Part shown: positions 5,949 to 7,709 of the stretch, one piece after another | How positions within the stretch are numbered: position 1 is the stretch's first letter | How the letters are laid out: every line of letters starts with the position of its first letter | Assembly: GCA_029010655.1 (NCBI GenBank) | Contig: JAQXKW010000073.1 | Span: forward strand, 1-7,709 | DNA length: 7,709 nucleotides | Source: Clostridia bacterium | GTDB lineage: Bacteria > Bacillota > Clostridia > Oscillospirales > CAG-272 | Reading direction: 5' to 3' | Program-made: the position numbers and the translations under genes | Notes under the pieces: generated by a model | What the model was told of the DNA's origin: nothing | Databases searched by the model: none | What the model saw: only the letters and a program-made list of their open reading frames with translations

Positions 5949-7049
5949 TCAAAAATCTTTTCTTACGAACCTGCCGGAAAGTATTACCCCCCGAACATTC
6001 AGTTCTTCGTCAAGTACCGTCATATCAGCCGCTTTTCCCGCTTCTATTGACCCGTAGCGGCGGAAAAGCCCTGCGGCTTTAGCGGGAGTTGACGTTGCCA
6101 TTCTTACAGCCTCGGGGATTGACGCGCCCGTATGCTTTATCATGTTCCGTATTGCCACGGACAAAGTGAGTCTGCTTCCGTACAGCTCGCCGTTTATAAT
6201 ATTTACGTCGGAATCAAGAGTATCTCCCCCTGCACAGCAATCGCTGACAAGGGCGATTTTTTCGGCGCCTTTACATTTATATATAAGCTTTAGGTAATAG
6301 GGTCTCACATGTCCGCCCATGGAATCCGCAATAACCTCGGCAGTCATGCAGTCGCAGCACAATACAAACACGTCGGAGCCCGGCTCCCGTGTGCCAGCAA
6401 ATCTCGGCTTCGGTGCGCCTGTGGCACAGAGAATATGACTGCCGATAGAAAGACCCATGGGAACAAACCTTTCAAGGGTTTCGGGAGACGCTTTGGAATA
6501 GCAGACTGCCATCTTTATGCCTTTTTCACCCACAGCTTTTGCAAACTGCTCTGCGCCCTCCTGCATTGGGTCAAAAGTCCAGGTCTTTATAATCCCGTCT
6601 CCCACACGGAGAAGTTCCTCATACTCCGCAGGGTCTATCCTCCATTCTTTGCCTCCCTCGCTGCCCAATTCCGGGTCAACGTAGGGTCCCTCCATATGAA
6701 CGCCTCTTATATTGCTTCCCTCTCCCATGGCGCCTTTTACATTTTCGATAGCTTTCACGTAAGAATACGCTCCGGCGTTTCTCCACATGGAGCAAAGGAG
6801 AGAGGTTGTACCCTCGTAAAGATGCCACCTTGCCGCCTTTTCCGGCTCGTCGAAAAACCAATGCTCTCCGCTTCCGTGGCAATGTATATCAACAAAGCCG
6901 GGAGCAAGATAAAAACCGTTAAGGTCTGTCGCCTCGCCGCTTTTATCCGAAAATCCCGGCAAAACAGCGGTGACCGTGTCGCCGGACACGGTCACGCTGC
7001 CGCAAACTATTTCATTTTCCAGTATTATTTTTGCGTTAGTCAGCTTCAT
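5949..7049 (-). CDS. nagA: NagA-like amidohydrolase (N-acetylglucosamine-6-phosphate deacetylase family), divergent
   Basis: This 366-residue amidohydrolase has a NagA layout. It contains PGFVDIHCHG (metal H56, H58), HMEGPY (E120), a GSH histidine (H205), REPG (R221), ADSMGGHV (H247) and LVSD (catalytic D270). The C-terminal block LTLSVAIRNMIKHTG...AVRMATSTPAKAAGL ends with a typical beta-sandwich return (GSIEAGKAADMTVLDEE). NagA removes the acetyl group from GlcNAc-6-phosphate in amino-sugar catabolism and recycling. Three departures stand out. Y184 (CYSKA) sits where NagA has the metal ligand His (GHSNA); the THLFNAM block reads SHILCATGAP; and the KGAH-type segment after EGPF is not conserved. 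Arg and His proposed to hold the sugar phosphate are kept. The true substrate may therefore differ, and the name marks family rather than proven activity. GGAG lies 10 bases before the ATG, within the 3' end of the upstream gene, which stops 2 bases ahead: one operon. Confidence 0.85.
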   Translation of the reverse strand: MKLTNAKIILENEIVCGSVTVSGDTVTAVLPGFSDKSGEATDLNGFYLAPGFVDIHCHGSGEHWFFDEPEKAARWHLYEGTTSLLCSMWRNAGAYSYVKAIENVKGAMGEGSNIRGVHMEGPYVDPELGSEGGKEWRIDPAEYEELLRVGDGIIKTWTFDPMQEGAEQFAKAVGEKGIKMAVCYSKASPETLERFVPMGLSIGSHILCATGAPKPRFAGTREPGSDVFVLCCDCMTAEVIADSMGGHVRPYYLKLIYKCKGAEKIALVSDCCAGGDTLDSDVNIINGELYGSRLTLSVAIRNMIKHTGASIPEAVRMATSTPAKAAGLFRRYGSIEAGKAADMTVLDEELNVRGVILSGRFVRKDF

Positions 7050-7051
7050 TT

Positions 7052-7709
7052 TCAGTCAACTCCGCGGAGCTGTGCCTCAGGCACGTACTGCTTTACTGTT
7101 TCGAGAAACTCATGCATTTGCTCCACTGAATATGCTCCCACATTCTCTCCCAGAATATCTCCGGAATCAACAAAGCCCTGGAGAAAATAGCGTTTTGCGC
7201 CGCATATCCATTTTCCGATGCCCTCGAAATCCTCGGGCAGCACCGCACCCTCGGCCACGGTGGTTCTGAACTCATAATCCACCGCGCCGCTCAGAAGATA
7301 GCGCACGCTTTCCTTAATATTTTCCATGGGAACAGCGCCCCCCGTCGCTCTTTCGTAGCCCTCGGGGGAGGCTTTAATATCCATTGCCACGTAATCGCAA
7401 AGACCCTCTGCCACAAGAGCCTTGAGTCTGTCGGGATAGCTTCCGTTAGTATCGATTTTGATTAAAAATCCCATTTGGCGGACACGCCTTAAAAAATCTG
7501 CAATATCGGCATGCATAAGCGGCTCTCCGCCTGTAACGGCAACGCCGTCCAGCATTCCCTGTCTTTTTCCGAGAAAGGCGAAAAATTCTTCCTCGGAAAT
7601 GCTTTCCCCCTCGCCGCGCACCAGCGTTGCGTTATGGCAGAAGGGACATCTGAAGTTACATCCCGGTGTAAAAACGGTACATGCTGTTTTCCCGGGGAAA
7701 TCAAGAAGC
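7052..7709 (-). CDS. nrdG: Anaerobic ribonucleotide reductase activating protein, NrdG-type radical SAM (5' end outside window)
   Basis: The frame is open to the right edge, giving 218 residues; about 10-15 N-terminal residues and the start are missing. Near the edge it reads LLDFPGKTACTVFTPG and then CNFRCPFCHN, the CxxxCxxC radical-SAM motif (C17, C21, C24 of the visible part). TGGEP (59-63) and MDIKAS (109-114) follow. A start at the internal GTG 7621 would drop the cluster motif and is rejected. There is no inserted ferredoxin domain, unlike the activase at 2732. The pattern matches the NrdG2-like group that activates class III ribonucleotide reductase (NrdD) by forming its glycyl radical. 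The nrdD gene is not in the window and may lie upstream; another glycyl radical partner is possible. It is followed within two bases by the NagA-like gene. Confidence 0.9.
   Translation of the reverse strand, partial: LLDFPGKTACTVFTPGCNFRCPFCHNATLVRGEGESISEEEFFAFLGKRQGMLDGVAVTGGEPLMHADIADFLRRVRQMGFLIKIDTNGSYPDRLKALVAEGLCDYVAMDIKASPEGYERATGGAVPMENIKESVRYLLSGAVDYEFRTTVAEGAVLPEDFEGIGKWICGAKRYFLQGFVDSGDILGENVGAYSVEQMHEFLETVKQYVPEAQLRGVD

Noticed and set aside
5038..5952. 304-codon open frame antisense to the glycyl radical enzyme
   Set aside because: It lies wholly opposite a gene with strong family motifs, has no family features of its own and crosses the bidirectional terminator.
6309..7190. 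293-codon plus-strand frame opposite nagA and nrdG
   Set aside because: It spans the junction of two real minus-strand genes and shows no recognisable domain.
7052..7621. A complete 189-residue gene starting at GTG 7621
   Set aside because: The same frame continues to the window edge and contains the essential CxxxCxxC motif upstream, so the gene is longer and only cut by the edge.

Overview
The window looks like chromosome of an anaerobic, moderate-GC Firmicute of the Clostridia/Oscillospiraceae type; this is inferred, not proven. The grounds are oxygen-sensitive radical enzymes (a glycyl radical enzyme with its activase, and an NrdG-like activase), Firmicute-style promoters and AAAGGAGG-like ribosome sites, tRNA genes with encoded CCA, and hairpin-rich intergenic repeats.

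Layout. Positions 1-397 hold no gene. They contain a composite repeat (about 20-355) with imperfect terminal inverted repeats and a string of perfect hairpins inside, then the terminator of a leftward operon. That operon (398-1872, minus) has a consensus promoter at 1914-1942 and encodes a YfcE-type metallophosphodiesterase followed, with a 4-base ATGA overlap, by a LysR-family regulator. Positions 1943-2284 again lack genes: a hairpin terminator, then a dyad-symmetric array of small hairpins joined by a constant linker, gatgatatac, whose orientation flips at the array's centre. Two divergently transcribed tRNA genes follow, Val(CAC) on minus and a CAT-anticodon tRNA (Met or Ile2) on plus. Each has its own promoter, and in each case the terminator stem starts at the terminal A of CCA.

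From 2681 a promoter drives a two-gene plus-strand operon: a radical-SAM glycyl-radical-enzyme activase and, overlapping by ATGA, a 755-residue glycyl radical enzyme. The thiyl Cys (GCQE) and glycyl radical (RIGGFS) motifs are intact and put the enzyme in the dehydratase/lyase branch rather than pyruvate formate-lyase. Its substrate cannot be read from sequence. A bidirectional terminator (5900-5942) separates it from a converging minus-strand operon that enters from the right edge: an NrdG-type radical-SAM activase (5' end outside the window) and, two bases downstream, a divergent NagA-like amidohydrolase whose usual metal-binding His is replaced by Tyr.

Taken together, two separate radical activation systems lie on either side of one terminator. 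The activase/glycyl-radical pair is self-sufficient. The NrdG-type protein probably serves an anaerobic ribonucleotide reductase encoded beyond the right edge. No mobile-element gene, defence system or CRISPR array is present. The items most worth following up are the orphan glycyl radical enzyme, the altered NagA active site and the inverted linker-hairpin array.
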